This document shows positions 53,518 to 62,655 of a DNA stretch of 64,000 bases, piece by piece. Below the pieces are notes generated by a model that was given only the letters and a program-made list of their open reading frames with translations, searched no databases and was not told where the DNA came from. This stretch comes from Chlamydiota bacterium. GTDB lineage: Bacteria; Chlamydiota; Chlamydiia; Chlamydiales; JABDDJ01. The position numbers and the translations under genes are program-made. The stretch is from assembly GCA_013287645.1 (NCBI GenBank), contig JABDDJ010000008.1:1-64000 (forward strand). Reading direction: 5' to 3'. Position 1 is the stretch's first letter. Each line of letters opens with the position of its first letter.

Positions 53518-54234
53518 TCACAAAGGACTACTTAAGTTAGGGTATGCTGTTCCACGTTGAGTAGTAGAGGGTGTTGGTCCAGTACCTGCACGCTGTCCAG
53601 TACCTGCACGCTGTCCAGTACCTGTACGCTGCCCAGACCTTGCAGCAGGAACAGGTTGTTGTGGTGCAGGGGCTCCACCCTCAATGCTCTCAATAATGAG
53701 GTAATTAGGAGGAGATCGGTCAGGCATTAAGAGCATTCCTGAAACCGACACAACGTAAAATCCTGTTTCTGAATCGATAAGCTTTTTTGAAGTCTCAGGG
53801 TCGATTGAATAAGAATCTACGTTAGCCGGCGTCATAGTGCGGTTTGGCTGAACTTGTAGAGGGCTGAAAAGATTAAAAACAGTATCGTCACCGATAGAAT
53901 CCAACTCGATCTTTCTGCCTATGTGAGAAACAGTCCCTCTTACTTTGACAGCAATATCGATAAAATGGACACCAACAGTGCGCATAGCTAGGTTAATATC
54001 AGAGTAACGGAATTTCACTCTAGGCTTCCAGCGGATGACAGCCCGTCCAGCTTTAGGATCCATACTAACTTCTGCAGCCCCAGGTATAGTTCTAAAGTTC
54101 TTTTCTAAGAGAGCGTTGCATGCATCTGTGCAAACCTCATTTTTCCAGCGGACAATCACCTGTTCAATCTCTGCATTCAGCAGGGAAGAGACCGATAGAA
54201 GCGCCACAAAAAATAGAGCACGCACGTAATGCAT
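53518..54234 (-). CDS. Exported protein with HMA-like domain and low-complexity tail
   Basis: 238 residues. Signal peptide MHYVRALFFVALLSVSSLLNA. The first mature 75 residues (IEQVIVRWKNEVCTDACNALLEK, IPGAAEVSMDPKAGRAVIRW) have the beta-alpha-beta shape and a CxxxC pair like heavy-metal-associated domains, but CxxC is not present, so metal binding is doubtful. The C-terminal 45 residues are proline/glycine-rich, with a 6-residue unit GQRAGT repeated three times (DNA 53579-53632). It has no clear partner. Confidence 0.55.
   Translation of the reverse strand: MHYVRALFFVALLSVSSLLNAEIEQVIVRWKNEVCTDACNALLEKNFRTIPGAAEVSMDPKAGRAVIRWKPRVKFRYSDINLAMRTVGVHFIDIAVKVRGTVSHIGRKIELDSIGDDTVFNLFSPLQVQPNRTMTPANVDSYSIDPETSKKLIDSETGFYVVSVSGMLLMPDRSPPNYLIIESIEGGAPAPQQPVPAARSGQRTGTGQRAGTGQRAGTGPTPSTTQRGTAYPNLSSPL
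53579..53632. repeat. Three tandem 18-bp repeats inside a gene
   Basis: The unit CCAGTACCTGCACGCTGT occurs three times head to tail (the third with two changes). It encodes the GQRAGT hexapeptide on the minus strand and is a typical slippage-prone length variable. Confidence 0.85.
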
Positions 54235-54347
54235 AGGTACAATCTCCAGTTACTCTTAAATACTATCTATAGTCAATTAACTATTGCCTGTCAAATTCTG
54301 GCTTATTTCTTTGATTTCAGGTATGAAAGAAATAGGAGCATACTGCC

Positions 54348-56108
54348 ATGATACGCACAAAAATTATTTGCACAATAGGCCCTTCCGTCTCAACCTTAGA
54401 TAAAATATTCTCTCTGATTGACGCAGGGATGAATGTCGCACGCCTAAACTTCAGTCATGGCACTCATGATCAGCACCTAGTATCTATCAACATGCTCAAG
54501 GAAGCTCGCCAAAGCCGAGGAGTCCCACTAGCTATCATACTCGATACGAAAGGTCCAGAGATACGCATTGGAAAAATCAAAAATGATGCTGTTGAGCTCG
54601 AAAAAGGACAGAAATGGTTGTTAGTTCCAGAAGAGTGCGAAGGTGATAAAGAGCGTGTCCACATTGATCCTCCTTATATCCTCAATGATTTAGAACCTGG
54701 TGTAAAGGTATTATTTGACGACGGCTATATCTCCTCCAGAGTCATCGAAACAACAGATCAGGGAGTTGTTGTAGCTATTGACAATGGAGGTACTATCCGC
54801 ACACGCAAAGGCGTGAATATCCCTAATACCATCCTTTCCCTACCAGCCGTCACCGATAGAGACATCGACGATATACGCTTTGGCTGTGTACACGATGTTG
54901 ACGCTATTGCAGCTTCATTTGTACGTTCAGCAAAACATGTTTTAGATGTACGCAAAATTTTACAGGATTGCGGAAAGTCAGATACACTCGTTCTTGCCAA
55001 AATAGAAAATAATGAGGGCGTAGACAATTTTGACAGCATACTACAGATGGCCGATGGCATCATGATAGCACGCGGAGATCTTGGCGTAGAAGTACCCATC
55101 AGCCAAGTGCCCCGCCTGCAGAAGATGATGATCAGGAAGAGCTATTTGGCCGGAAAATTCTCCGTCACAGCAACACAAATGCTCGAGTCTATGATACAAA
55201 ATCCACGCCCAACTCGAGCGGAAGCCTCAGATGTGGCTAATGCCATTTACGATAGTTCCTCAGCAGTGATGCTGTCCGGTGAGACAGCTGTTGGCAAATA
55301 TCCCATAGAAACCGTGAATATGATGCGCGATATCATCGAAGAGGCCGAAAAAGATTTCGATTACCGCGCATTTTTTAATCATCATAGTGGACTCGTTTAC
55401 CATGATGTGCCTTCAGCAGTAAGCCTAGCAGCTGTAAAAACCGCTTATAGCACAGGCGCTAAATGCATTTTCACATTTACAACTAAAGGATCAAGTGCCC
55501 GGCTGATTTCAAGGCTACGGCCCAGTATGCCCATCATTGCCATGACAACTAATATCAAGAGCTACCATCAGATGGCCCTCTATTGGGGAGTCATACCCAT
55601 GCTAGAGCATAGCGTCAAGAGCGTGATGGAGGGTTTTACACGAGTCAGTTCGTCAGCATTAGCCCAAAACTATGTCAGCTATGGCGATCTGGCAGTCATT
55701 ACTGCTGGTTCACCTTTTGGAGTTGCCGGAACCACCAATACGCTTATGGTAGAAAACATCGGCAATGTGTTAGTCAGAGGACATTGCGGCACAGGAAGCA
55801 AAGTCTACGGCAATGTCAATATAATCATTGATCCACAGGTTAATCCAGAATATGCAGCAGCGGATAAGATCATCGTTATTACACAGTGTGACGAACGCTA
55901 CTTGCCCTATGTAGAAGCTTCAAGAGGCGTTATTCTACAAAATCATATTGATGATCTAGATTCAGAGCTAAGTTTAATGGAGATGTCTAAAGAGCTCGAC
56001 AAACCCGTCTTAGTTAGAGCCGATGATGCCCTACGAATTCTTCGCGAAGGCCAACTCGTCACTCTCGATCCCCCTCGAGCCCTCGTCTACAAAGGCGTCG
56101 TTCTTTAA
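54348..56108 (+). CDS. pyk: Pyruvate kinase
   Basis: Makes pyruvate and ATP from phosphoenolpyruvate and ADP. 586 residues: catalytic barrel with the signature ending in LAKIENNEGVDNFDSI (catalytic Lys/Glu), MIARGDLGVEVP and MLSGETAVGKYP, then the C-terminal allosteric domain. About 110 more residues at the end (VYGNVNIIIDPQVNPEY... to VYKGVVL) resemble the PEP-utiliser-like extension of Geobacillus-type pyruvate kinases. AGGAG nine bases before the ATG. A complete set of catalytic residues is present. Confidence 0.95.
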   Translation: MIRTKIICTIGPSVSTLDKIFSLIDAGMNVARLNFSHGTHDQHLVSINMLKEARQSRGVPLAIILDTKGPEIRIGKIKNDAVELEKGQKWLLVPEECEGDKERVHIDPPYILNDLEPGVKVLFDDGYISSRVIETTDQGVVVAIDNGGTIRTRKGVNIPNTILSLPAVTDRDIDDIRFGCVHDVDAIAASFVRSAKHVLDVRKILQDCGKSDTLVLAKIENNEGVDNFDSILQMADGIMIARGDLGVEVPISQVPRLQKMMIRKSYLAGKFSVTATQMLESMIQNPRPTRAEASDVANAIYDSSSAVMLSGETAVGKYPIETVNMMRDIIEEAEKDFDYRAFFNHHSGLVYHDVPSAVSLAAVKTAYSTGAKCIFTFTTKGSSARLISRLRPSMPIIAMTTNIKSYHQMALYWGVIPMLEHSVKSVMEGFTRVSSSALAQNYVSYGDLAVITAGSPFGVAGTTNTLMVENIGNVLVRGHCGTGSKVYGNVNIIIDPQVNPEYAAADKIIVITQCDERYLPYVEASRGVILQNHIDDLDSELSLMEMSKELDKPVLVRADDALRILREGQLVTLDPPRALVYKGVVL

Positions 56109-56191
56109 ATTAAACGCAAAGGCGCAAAGTCGCAAAGAAAAAATATAATTATATTCTTTTCTTTGCGACTTTGCGCCTTTGCGTTTAATTT
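56107..56191. repeat. Inverted repeat, 'GCAAAG' family, bidirectional terminator
   Basis: Perfect 35-bp arms (56107-56141 and 56157-56191) with a 15-base loop. It overlaps the pyk stop and ends seven bases before the convergent insulinase gene. Same arm length as the copy at 9407-9490 but with the units in a different order (GGCG then GTCG). Confidence 0.85.
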
Positions 56192-56198
56192 TCCTTAG

Positions 56199-59141
56199 TT
56201 ACGGACGGCGGTGGTCGGGGAGGTATTTGCCTTCTGAGCGTAAAGCTGAGCGGTTGCGCACTTTTTTGTAGAAAAGAGGTCCTTGCTCGGGAAATGCCCC
56301 TCTTAAAAGAATGCCTAGACGTCGCGTATTGTCCTGACCCAGCGACTCTTTAGCATAGGGGACAAATTCTTTATATATTAGCTTCTCAAACCCATCAATG
56401 CGCTTTTCTGGGCGGTCAAAAATCCCGAAATAGTTAAATGCCAATTCATTGATTAATTCTGCCATACTATCCAAATCTTTAGGGGGCTGCCGCATCTGTT
56501 CCATCAGGGCAGATTTTAAGATATCAAACCTCTCTTGTGGAATCTCTGTCGTAGTAAGATCTCTCAGATAATCTTCAATGAAAAGCTCAAAACGTGAAAG
56601 TAGTTCACGGCTATCATGTGTGCTAGATTGAACGGCAAAATAGTCAATCAGTTCACCTTCAACCTCTTCACCTCCGCTATAAACCAGATATCCGGTCTGC
56701 TGCTGCGTGCGCAAGACATTATAAAATGCTTCTCGGATGGCTTGGAGCAAAATCTGTTGAGCGGCTCGATTCTCATAAGTAAATTCACTTCCCTCAATAG
56801 CAAGCATAGCTGCATTTCCCTGAGCGGGTACATTTTCATCCAGGTAGTAGGGGCCGCTGTTATCTGATAGATGAAGAAGTTCTTTGTGATAGTGTTGAGA
56901 AGGGGGATAAGGTGTACCAGGAAATGCTGCAAGCAGATTTTCGGTTACCTTAGAAGCATCATTCAGAGAGATATTGCCATAAATAACCCCTTCAATATAG
57001 TGAGAAGTGTACAAATTTTTTACAAACGTCTGATACTCTTCAAAAGTAGTCTTTTTTAGAGCCATCTCTTTTTCTTTGGGCGTAGCAAAGTTTTTGTATA
57101 AAATAGCTTTCAAAACAATGAAGGATTGATCTAAAGGCGAATCTAAGGCCTTATTAGCATAGCTACGGAGAAGGTTATCTTTATATTGATTGAATAAGGT
57201 TTCGTCATTAGAAGGGTTTTTTAAATTCTCCAAAATAGCGTCAAAAAACTTAGGAGCCTTGTCACTGTATCCTTGAACTTGCAAACGAATGCCATTTTCG
57301 TTATCAGCCCCTTTAATCACAAATTTTAAACCTGCAAGGTCTGCATGATAGGTCACATCACTCAATGAATCTTGAACACACTTAGTGTACAATTCCGCCA
57401 AAGCAATGCTTTTGGGGTTTGTAGGTGTAATTTCAGGCGTTCTTATGGTAAAAATAAAATTTACTTTTGGCACTCTATACAAGGTGTCTTGTGCATAATA
57501 GACTTTACTTATAGTCTCATTACCCAATACTTTCGGATTTAAGGGAACTCCTCTATTAAGCGGCAATGTTCCCGAAGACAAGGCCGGAGCATTCGACTCA
57601 AGCACTTTAAAATTACTGGGCAAGTAAGGATTCACTTCCGGAAAGGTAATATTTGAATTTGGGGTTGCTTCTAACCATCTTGTATAATGGGTCTTAGGTA
57701 CTGGCTTAACTGTATAAGCTACTCCAAGCCATGGCTCATGTTCTGTAGTCTTAATTTTAGTTTCGCGGGAAGGAGCCAAAATAATCACACGGCCATTTTC
57801 AGGCTTCAATACTTGAATTAATGCATTAATGGCTTGTGGATCTTGCCGAGAAATCAACTCACTCTGCTCTGGGTAGGTCGAAAGATCTTCATTAGGTAGC
57901 CGGATAGCATGGTACATCGCCTCTTTAAAGGGCTGACGTCTCTCTTGAAACTGGTAATCTAACAGAGCTTGCTTTTGAACCTCTTCAATTAAAGAGGGTG
58001 GAATACCTTGTTCACGCATTAACGCAATCGTTTGATACACACGTTCTACAACAGTAGCATACTTTTTAAGGCCCTGTTCGGTTAATTCTACTTGAATGTC
58101 AAGCATGTGATGATTACGAGATTCTGGAATAATGCCGCAAGAGACTCCTGTCGCCAGATTTTCCTTTTTAAGCTCAGCCAGCAAGCTATTTTTACCCTCA
58201 TGACCCAAAATATGGCAAACAATTTTGCCAGGATGTGAATCAATCATCATCGCAAAACGATTAGGTAGTTCCCAAAGAAGATGCAGCTCACGCGTATTTT
58301 GAATAGGCTCTATAAAAATAAGTTGGCCACTACCATTTTCAGGCAAAATCATCTGCTCCACGGAGAACGGCTGACGATTATTTGTAGGAACTCCTTTGAA
58401 ATCCTCGACAACCATCTTTGTCAAAGTATCCAGAGGAACAGAAGAGTAGACCATCAGCTTCATAATATTAGCGCTATAATGCTCCTGAAACCATTTTTTT
58501 AAAGTTTCGGGCGACGTATTTGCCAATGATTGGCTATTTCCCATATGAAACAAGTTTTCAGGATGGTCAGGCTTAGCAATAGTTTTTAAAACATGCTGCA
58601 CGCGAAAGTTATCGTTCTCGACATTTTTAGCATACTCTTGATCGATAGCGTGCAGTTCACGCGATACACCAGAAGGGTTAAAGAGCGGCTCTTTAAAAAA
58701 GCTAGCAAATCGCTTTAAAGTCCCACCAAGCGCATCATTGTTAATGCTAAATACGTAGGCTGTCTCATCGTTAGCTGTAAAGGCATTATCCATGCCGCCA
58801 TGCTGGGCAATGTAGCGATGGTAACCTCCCTCATCAGGATAGGAGACCGTACCCAAAAAGAGCATATGTTCCAAAAAATGAGCTAATCCAGGATTGTTAA
58901 CAGGTTCTTCCCAGCTTCCCGTTTCTACTACGAGTGCCCCTGCAGACTGTTCAGCATTAGGATCAGAGATAAGATAAACTTGAAGACCATTTTCTAAGCG
59001 TAATTTCAGTGTCTTACGGTCTTTAAGACTATTCGAAAGCATCAGAACAGTGGCCTTATCTGGAACGACCACATAGTCAGCTCCAAATAAAAATTGAACA
59101 CTCAAAACAGCTACACAGATCGAAAAACGGAGGATGTTCAT
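56199..59141 (-). CDS. ptr: Insulinase-family (M16) metalloprotease
   Basis: 980 residues, the size of pitrilysin-type M16 enzymes. Signal peptide (MNILRFSICVAVLSVQFLFG), so it is periplasmic. The inverted zinc motif HFLEH is at residues 88-92, with the third ligand in the following helical region (ELHAIDQEYAKN). Four M16 domains can be followed; RQPPKDLDSMAELINELAFNYFG and DNTRRLGILLRG close the C-terminal part. One base after plsB. The insulinase-plsB-RNase G order agrees with Chlamydia. Confidence 0.93.
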   Translation of the reverse strand: MNILRFSICVAVLSVQFLFGADYVVVPDKATVLMLSNSLKDRKTLKLRLENGLQVYLISDPNAEQSAGALVVETGSWEEPVNNPGLAHFLEHMLFLGTVSYPDEGGYHRYIAQHGGMDNAFTANDETAYVFSINNDALGGTLKRFASFFKEPLFNPSGVSRELHAIDQEYAKNVENDNFRVQHVLKTIAKPDHPENLFHMGNSQSLANTSPETLKKWFQEHYSANIMKLMVYSSVPLDTLTKMVVEDFKGVPTNNRQPFSVEQMILPENGSGQLIFIEPIQNTRELHLLWELPNRFAMMIDSHPGKIVCHILGHEGKNSLLAELKKENLATGVSCGIIPESRNHHMLDIQVELTEQGLKKYATVVERVYQTIALMREQGIPPSLIEEVQKQALLDYQFQERRQPFKEAMYHAIRLPNEDLSTYPEQSELISRQDPQAINALIQVLKPENGRVIILAPSRETKIKTTEHEPWLGVAYTVKPVPKTHYTRWLEATPNSNITFPEVNPYLPSNFKVLESNAPALSSGTLPLNRGVPLNPKVLGNETISKVYYAQDTLYRVPKVNFIFTIRTPEITPTNPKSIALAELYTKCVQDSLSDVTYHADLAGLKFVIKGADNENGIRLQVQGYSDKAPKFFDAILENLKNPSNDETLFNQYKDNLLRSYANKALDSPLDQSFIVLKAILYKNFATPKEKEMALKKTTFEEYQTFVKNLYTSHYIEGVIYGNISLNDASKVTENLLAAFPGTPYPPSQHYHKELLHLSDNSGPYYLDENVPAQGNAAMLAIEGSEFTYENRAAQQILLQAIREAFYNVLRTQQQTGYLVYSGGEEVEGELIDYFAVQSSTHDSRELLSRFELFIEDYLRDLTTTEIPQERFDILKSALMEQMRQPPKDLDSMAELINELAFNYFGIFDRPEKRIDGFEKLIYKEFVPYAKESLGQDNTRRLGILLRGAFPEQGPLFYKKVRNRSALRSEGKYLPDHRRP

Positions 59142-59142
59142 A

Positions 59143-60159
59143 CTAAAGTCTCTGGATTTGATGATATAATGTTCTCACAAGCTGCCAAACCTGCTGTGTG
59201 CGCCATTCACGTTGTTGACGCCTGTCTCCATCTGCAGGATGATTGTAAAGGTCTAAGATAGGAATTTCAGTGCCGACACTCATATGTACAGGAGATAACC
59301 TGGTGAAGCGCGGTTCTCCAAGCTCCTTCAACACCTGATCAGGAGGAGGCATTAGAGCGTAGGTTGCCAATGCCATTGGATAGATATGCGTGGGGCGTGT
59401 AGCTTTACGAGCACAGAGAAAAAAGGTCTCAACTGCAGTAGAGTCAAAAGGAGAGATATCCAAAATGCCAGCAGCATTAGGACGGTCACGGCCACCACTA
59501 GGAGCAACATAGATCGCTTTCCCTCCCACATTTAACAGCTGTTGCATTGTCACAAGTGTGCGACGATTATGCTCAAGTTTTACAGCTTTCTGTTCAGGAG
59601 GATTTTCGATGTGCCGTTTAGACCAGATACAGAGAAGGTTGCATCCGAGGCTTAAAGGAATCGCTAAAGGATCATTTACAACTCTGTGACCAGCCACATA
59701 AATGAGTTCTTCGGCAAGGAGAGGGTGGCTTTTTTCAAGAAGAATGTTGATAATTTGAGCGTCAGGTTCAGTCTGATGATTAGCCAGAAAAATCACATTT
59801 TCCTTAGCCTTTAAAGCATTTTCGATTGTATCAAGCTGCTCTTGTCCAGAGATTGTAGAATGTTTTATATCAATGAGAGGACGGATAAAATTGTGACTAA
59901 AATTGTAATAGTCGAAAGGTTCACGTACAGCACGATGATAGATAGGAAAAGAATAGGGATTGGTTAGTTGTTCATTTAACTTTTGCAGAAAAGTCAGCAT
60001 CAGCTTATGGCACTGTTCAGACGAATAGCCATTCTGCATTAGCGCAGGACAATAGCTCTTATAAAATCCATAGAGAGTATCGAGAAGAACTTTTGGAAGC
60101 TTATCTGTTGACGTATGAGATTTTAGGATTTCCTCAAAATCTAGAGTGTCCACATTCAT
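59143..60159 (-). CDS. plsB: Glycerol-3-phosphate acyltransferase, chlamydial/plant type
   Basis: Acylates glycerol 3-phosphate, the first step of phospholipid synthesis. 338 residues. Motif I is FLANHQTEPDAQI (NHx4D-like, His and Asp), a later motif is YVAPSGGRDRPN, and the C-terminal part has TEIPILDLYNHPADGDRR. This is the soluble chloroplast-like enzyme family, not the E. coli PlsB. ATGA overlap with rng upstream and one base to ptr. Confidence 0.92.
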   Translation of the reverse strand: MNVDTLDFEEILKSHTSTDKLPKVLLDTLYGFYKSYCPALMQNGYSSEQCHKLMLTFLQKLNEQLTNPYSFPIYHRAVREPFDYYNFSHNFIRPLIDIKHSTISGQEQLDTIENALKAKENVIFLANHQTEPDAQIINILLEKSHPLLAEELIYVAGHRVVNDPLAIPLSLGCNLLCIWSKRHIENPPEQKAVKLEHNRRTLVTMQQLLNVGGKAIYVAPSGGRDRPNAAGILDISPFDSTAVETFFLCARKATRPTHIYPMALATYALMPPPDQVLKELGEPRFTRLSPVHMSVGTEIPILDLYNHPADGDRRQQREWRTQQVWQLVRTLYHQIQRL

Positions 60160-61691
60160 GCCTCGATCCTCTTATTGGAGGTAACAGAGAGAAAGTAGTA
60201 GTCATTGAGATGCAATGTGTCGTCTTTTTCGAAAGCGAGAGAGGCATTTAACTGTTCGGCCATTTTTATAAGATGTTGCTTATCAATAACTTGCAAATAC
60301 TTGTCCAGCTCAGGATGCACAACTAACCTTAACGCAAAGCATTGATGCATCGTAATCGCCTTCTTTAACGAACGCTCCACCTCAATCGATACACTCTCAT
60401 GAGACTTAATCATACCCCCACCACTACAGTAAGGACAGGGCGTATAAAGCGTTTGAAGAAGAGATCCACGATTACGTTGACGCGTCATCTCCACAAGCCC
60501 AAATTCACTCATGCCAAGAATGGTGCATTTCGCCGAGTCATCCTTCATGCAATCCTTCAGCTTATCCAAAACACGACGCTGGTTTTTACGGAAACGCATA
60601 TCTATAAAGTCACAGATGATCAAGCCACCAATGTTGCGGATACGTAGCTGACGAGCAATCTCTTCTGCAGCCTCTAAGTTAATCCGAACAAGCGATTCTT
60701 CCACGTCCGCATTCTCGTTAGAGCTACGGCCCGAGTTTACGTCGATCGTATGCATTGCCTCTGTGCGGTCAAAGAATAGGTATCCACCACTTGGAAGCCA
60801 TATTTTGCGACGAAGAGATTTCTCAATCTCCTTTTCCACATTAAAACGCTCCAGCATCGGAGTCTTATCCCTATAGTACTCAATACGAAGAGGATGTTCA
60901 CCAGAGTAACGGCTGCAGAGACGCTTACAAGTTTGATAAGTGTTGTAGTCATCTACCATCAGACGGTCGAAACGCTTATCGATAGCAGTAATAACAGCAC
61001 GTTTAATAAGACCAGATTCCTCATAAAGCAGACGAGGTTCATCCGATTGCTTAAAGCTTTCCATGATCTGTTGCCAGGTGCTTAACAGATCATTCGCTTC
61101 ATTGATCAGCATCTCTTGTGTAGCCAGGCTGCTTGCCGTACGGCAGATGAGACCCATGTCCTGAGGCATTTCGAAGGAGCGGATTAGCTTTTTCAGACGC
61201 TCACGCGCTTGACGGTCTTCGATTTTGCGTGAGACACCACGGTGCGAAGAGTTAGGCAGAAGCACCAGATAGCGCCCAGCGATAGAGACATTAGAGGTCA
61301 GCCGCGCACCCTTCGTGCCGATCGGTTCCTTGACCACTTGAACGAGGACAGGCTGATTGATTTTAAGCAGTTGCGAGATGTCTTGATTTTGAGACTTAGA
61401 TGAATCGTCCTTGATATCGTAATCTAGGTCGAAATCCATGTCGAAGACCTGTTCGAACTTCTTCGTATTTTCGATGATATCCGAGATGTGGATGAAGCCG
61501 TTATCGCCTTCGTTGATGTCGATGAAGGCCGATTGAATATTATGGAGGATATTGGTGACCCGTCCACGGTAGATATTGCCAGTCAGTTGCCGCTCTTTTT
61601 TACGCTCTATGATTAGGTCGATAAGGATCCCATTTTGGAGGTGGGCATAACGAATCTCTTTACTTTCAATATTAAGAAGAATTTCCTGCAT
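60156..61691 (-). CDS. rng: Ribonuclease G
   Basis: Endoribonuclease that trims 5' ends of 16S rRNA and mRNA. 511 residues: S1 domain (about 35-125, YRGRVTNILHNIQSAFIDI), RNase H-like and catalytic domain (SSNENADVEESLVRINLEAAEEI, then GGLIICDFIDMRFRKNQRRV, with the Mg-binding Asp pair), and the zinc link CPYCSGGG. No C-terminal scaffold region of RNase E is present. TAGGA lies seven bases before the ATG. Confidence 0.95.
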   Translation of the reverse strand: MQEILLNIESKEIRYAHLQNGILIDLIIERKKERQLTGNIYRGRVTNILHNIQSAFIDINEGDNGFIHISDIIENTKKFEQVFDMDFDLDYDIKDDSSKSQNQDISQLLKINQPVLVQVVKEPIGTKGARLTSNVSIAGRYLVLLPNSSHRGVSRKIEDRQARERLKKLIRSFEMPQDMGLICRTASSLATQEMLINEANDLLSTWQQIMESFKQSDEPRLLYEESGLIKRAVITAIDKRFDRLMVDDYNTYQTCKRLCSRYSGEHPLRIEYYRDKTPMLERFNVEKEIEKSLRRKIWLPSGGYLFFDRTEAMHTIDVNSGRSSNENADVEESLVRINLEAAEEIARQLRIRNIGGLIICDFIDMRFRKNQRRVLDKLKDCMKDDSAKCTILGMSEFGLVEMTRQRNRGSLLQTLYTPCPYCSGGGMIKSHESVSIEVERSLKKAITMHQCFALRLVVHPELDKYLQVIDKQHLIKMAEQLNASLAFEKDDTLHLNDYYFLSVTSNKRIEA

Positions 61692-61771
61692 GCAGATTCC
61701 TAAAAAACAAAGGGGTTAGGAAGTATCATACCAAATCCCCACAAAATTAGACACCAAGAATCTTTCCGCCT

Positions 61772-61844
61772 CTTTGCTTAACCCGTGCCCGTGTGCGTGC
61801 CCTTGCCTTGCCCGAAAAATTAATCGAGCACGAGTTAAGCAAAG
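61772..61844. repeat. Imperfect inverted repeat
   Basis: CTTTGCTTAACCCGTGCCCG (61772-61791) pairs with CGAGCACGAGTTAAGCAAAG (61825-61844) with two mismatches. Located between the divergent RNase G gene and the promoter at 61863. Role unknown. Confidence 0.5.
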
Positions 61845-61862
61845 AGAAGCAAGATAGTTCAT

Positions 61863-61891
61863 TTGCATTTTATTATTATTTGTGCTACAAT
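61863..61891 (+). promoter_or_regulatory. Sigma-70-like promoter
   Basis: TTGCAT (61863-61868), a 17-base spacer, TACAAT (61886-61891). The ATG of the downstream gene is 24 bases after the -10 box. Confidence 0.65.
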
Positions 61892-61915
61892 ACTTTAAAA
61901 AACTTAGGAATAGAT

Positions 61916-62320
61916 ATGTTATATTTAGGAAAAATTGATTATTCTTGGAATAAACCCCAAACTTATTTAGTTCTTGTGCCCGGGCTTTCGTTATTAATAG
62001 AAAAAATTAAGTCTACTAATTTAAAGCCATTCATTAATAACGACTGGAATAATAAATCTGTTGCGCCTAATGAAAAGTCAAAAGAATTTGCTAATATGTG
62101 TAAGTGGCATCTCAGAGGATCCCTTATCCAAATGGCATGTATAGGAGCAATAACGGTTTATGCTCTTCCTTTATTTTCACTATTGTCTCTTCTTCCAATT
62201 TGCGAGGCCTTATATACTTATTCGATTGCTATGTCGAATCCAGTGGTAATTCATGAATATTCCCCATCAACGGGTCAGGTCATAAGATCAAACGGCGTCC
62301 GCATGCCGTCTATTTTCTAA
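61916..62320 (+). CDS. Small membrane protein with paired hydrophobic segments (Inc-like)
   Basis: 134 residues from the ATG at 61916, with TTAGGA six bases upstream and a good promoter at 61863; a frame from 61793 would start upstream of this promoter. Two close hydrophobic segments (MACIGAITVYALPLFSLLSLLPICEALY) form a bilobed stretch as in chlamydial inclusion-membrane proteins, with short polar ends. The N-terminal part (QTYLVLVPGLSLLIEKIKS) resembles the start of the HECT protein (PIVGSYYGVNEIIDGV) loosely. Inc-like character is a pattern judgement. Confidence 0.55.
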   Translation: MLYLGKIDYSWNKPQTYLVLVPGLSLLIEKIKSTNLKPFINNDWNNKSVAPNEKSKEFANMCKWHLRGSLIQMACIGAITVYALPLFSLLSLLPICEALYTYSIAMSNPVVIHEYSPSTGQVIRSNGVRMPSIF

Positions 62321-62337
62321 CATTCTTAATGCACCCT

Positions 62338-62637
62338 TTACCTGTCAATTTCTCCGCCCTTTTCCTTGTCAATAAATATATTTTTAAATTGGTTAAAGGT
62401 TATTAAATCTCCCCGTCTTAACTCTTCAAGGTCGTTTCCCAGCTTCACAGAGAATGAAATATCATTGTTATCAAGGTAGTTCATGACGTCATCCTTTGCT
62501 TTCATAAACTCATTTTGTGTTTTGAAATTCATAGAGTCGAGATAGGGGCTTGGCACTTGTTGAGTACCATTTTTTGTCAACGAATCTACTTCAAAGACAA
62601 TGAATTGAGAAGATTTATTTTCGTTGATGTTATTCAT
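62338..62637 (-). CDS. Small partner protein of the RelA/SpoT-like gene, unknown function
   Basis: 99 residues, AAGGA nine bases before the ATG. No recognised family, signal peptide or membrane segment. Acidic and Asn-rich with an alternating pattern (NEFMKAKDDVMNYLDNNDISFSV). It begins 18 bases after the stop of the RelA/SpoT-like gene, so the two form a unit. Small size and position fit a chaperone or antitoxin partner, which is inference. Confidence 0.6.
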   Translation of the reverse strand: MNNINENKSSQFIVFEVDSLTKNGTQQVPSPYLDSMNFKTQNEFMKAKDDVMNYLDNNDISFSVKLGNDLEELRRGDLITFNQFKNIFIDKEKGGEIDR

Positions 62638-62655
62638 AGAGTTTTTCCTTTCAGT

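Noticed and set aside
53579-53632. Short regular repeats that could suggest a CRISPR array
   Set aside because: The three 18-bp units are directly adjacent without spacers and encode GQRAGT in frame within a gene.
53518-54234. Heavy-metal-binding (HMA) function
   Set aside because: The CxxC metal motif is absent; only a CxxxC pair in a similar fold pattern is seen.
61793-61915. N-terminal extension of the small membrane protein
   Set aside because: It would begin upstream of a good promoter and inside an inverted repeat; the ATG at 61916 has an SD.
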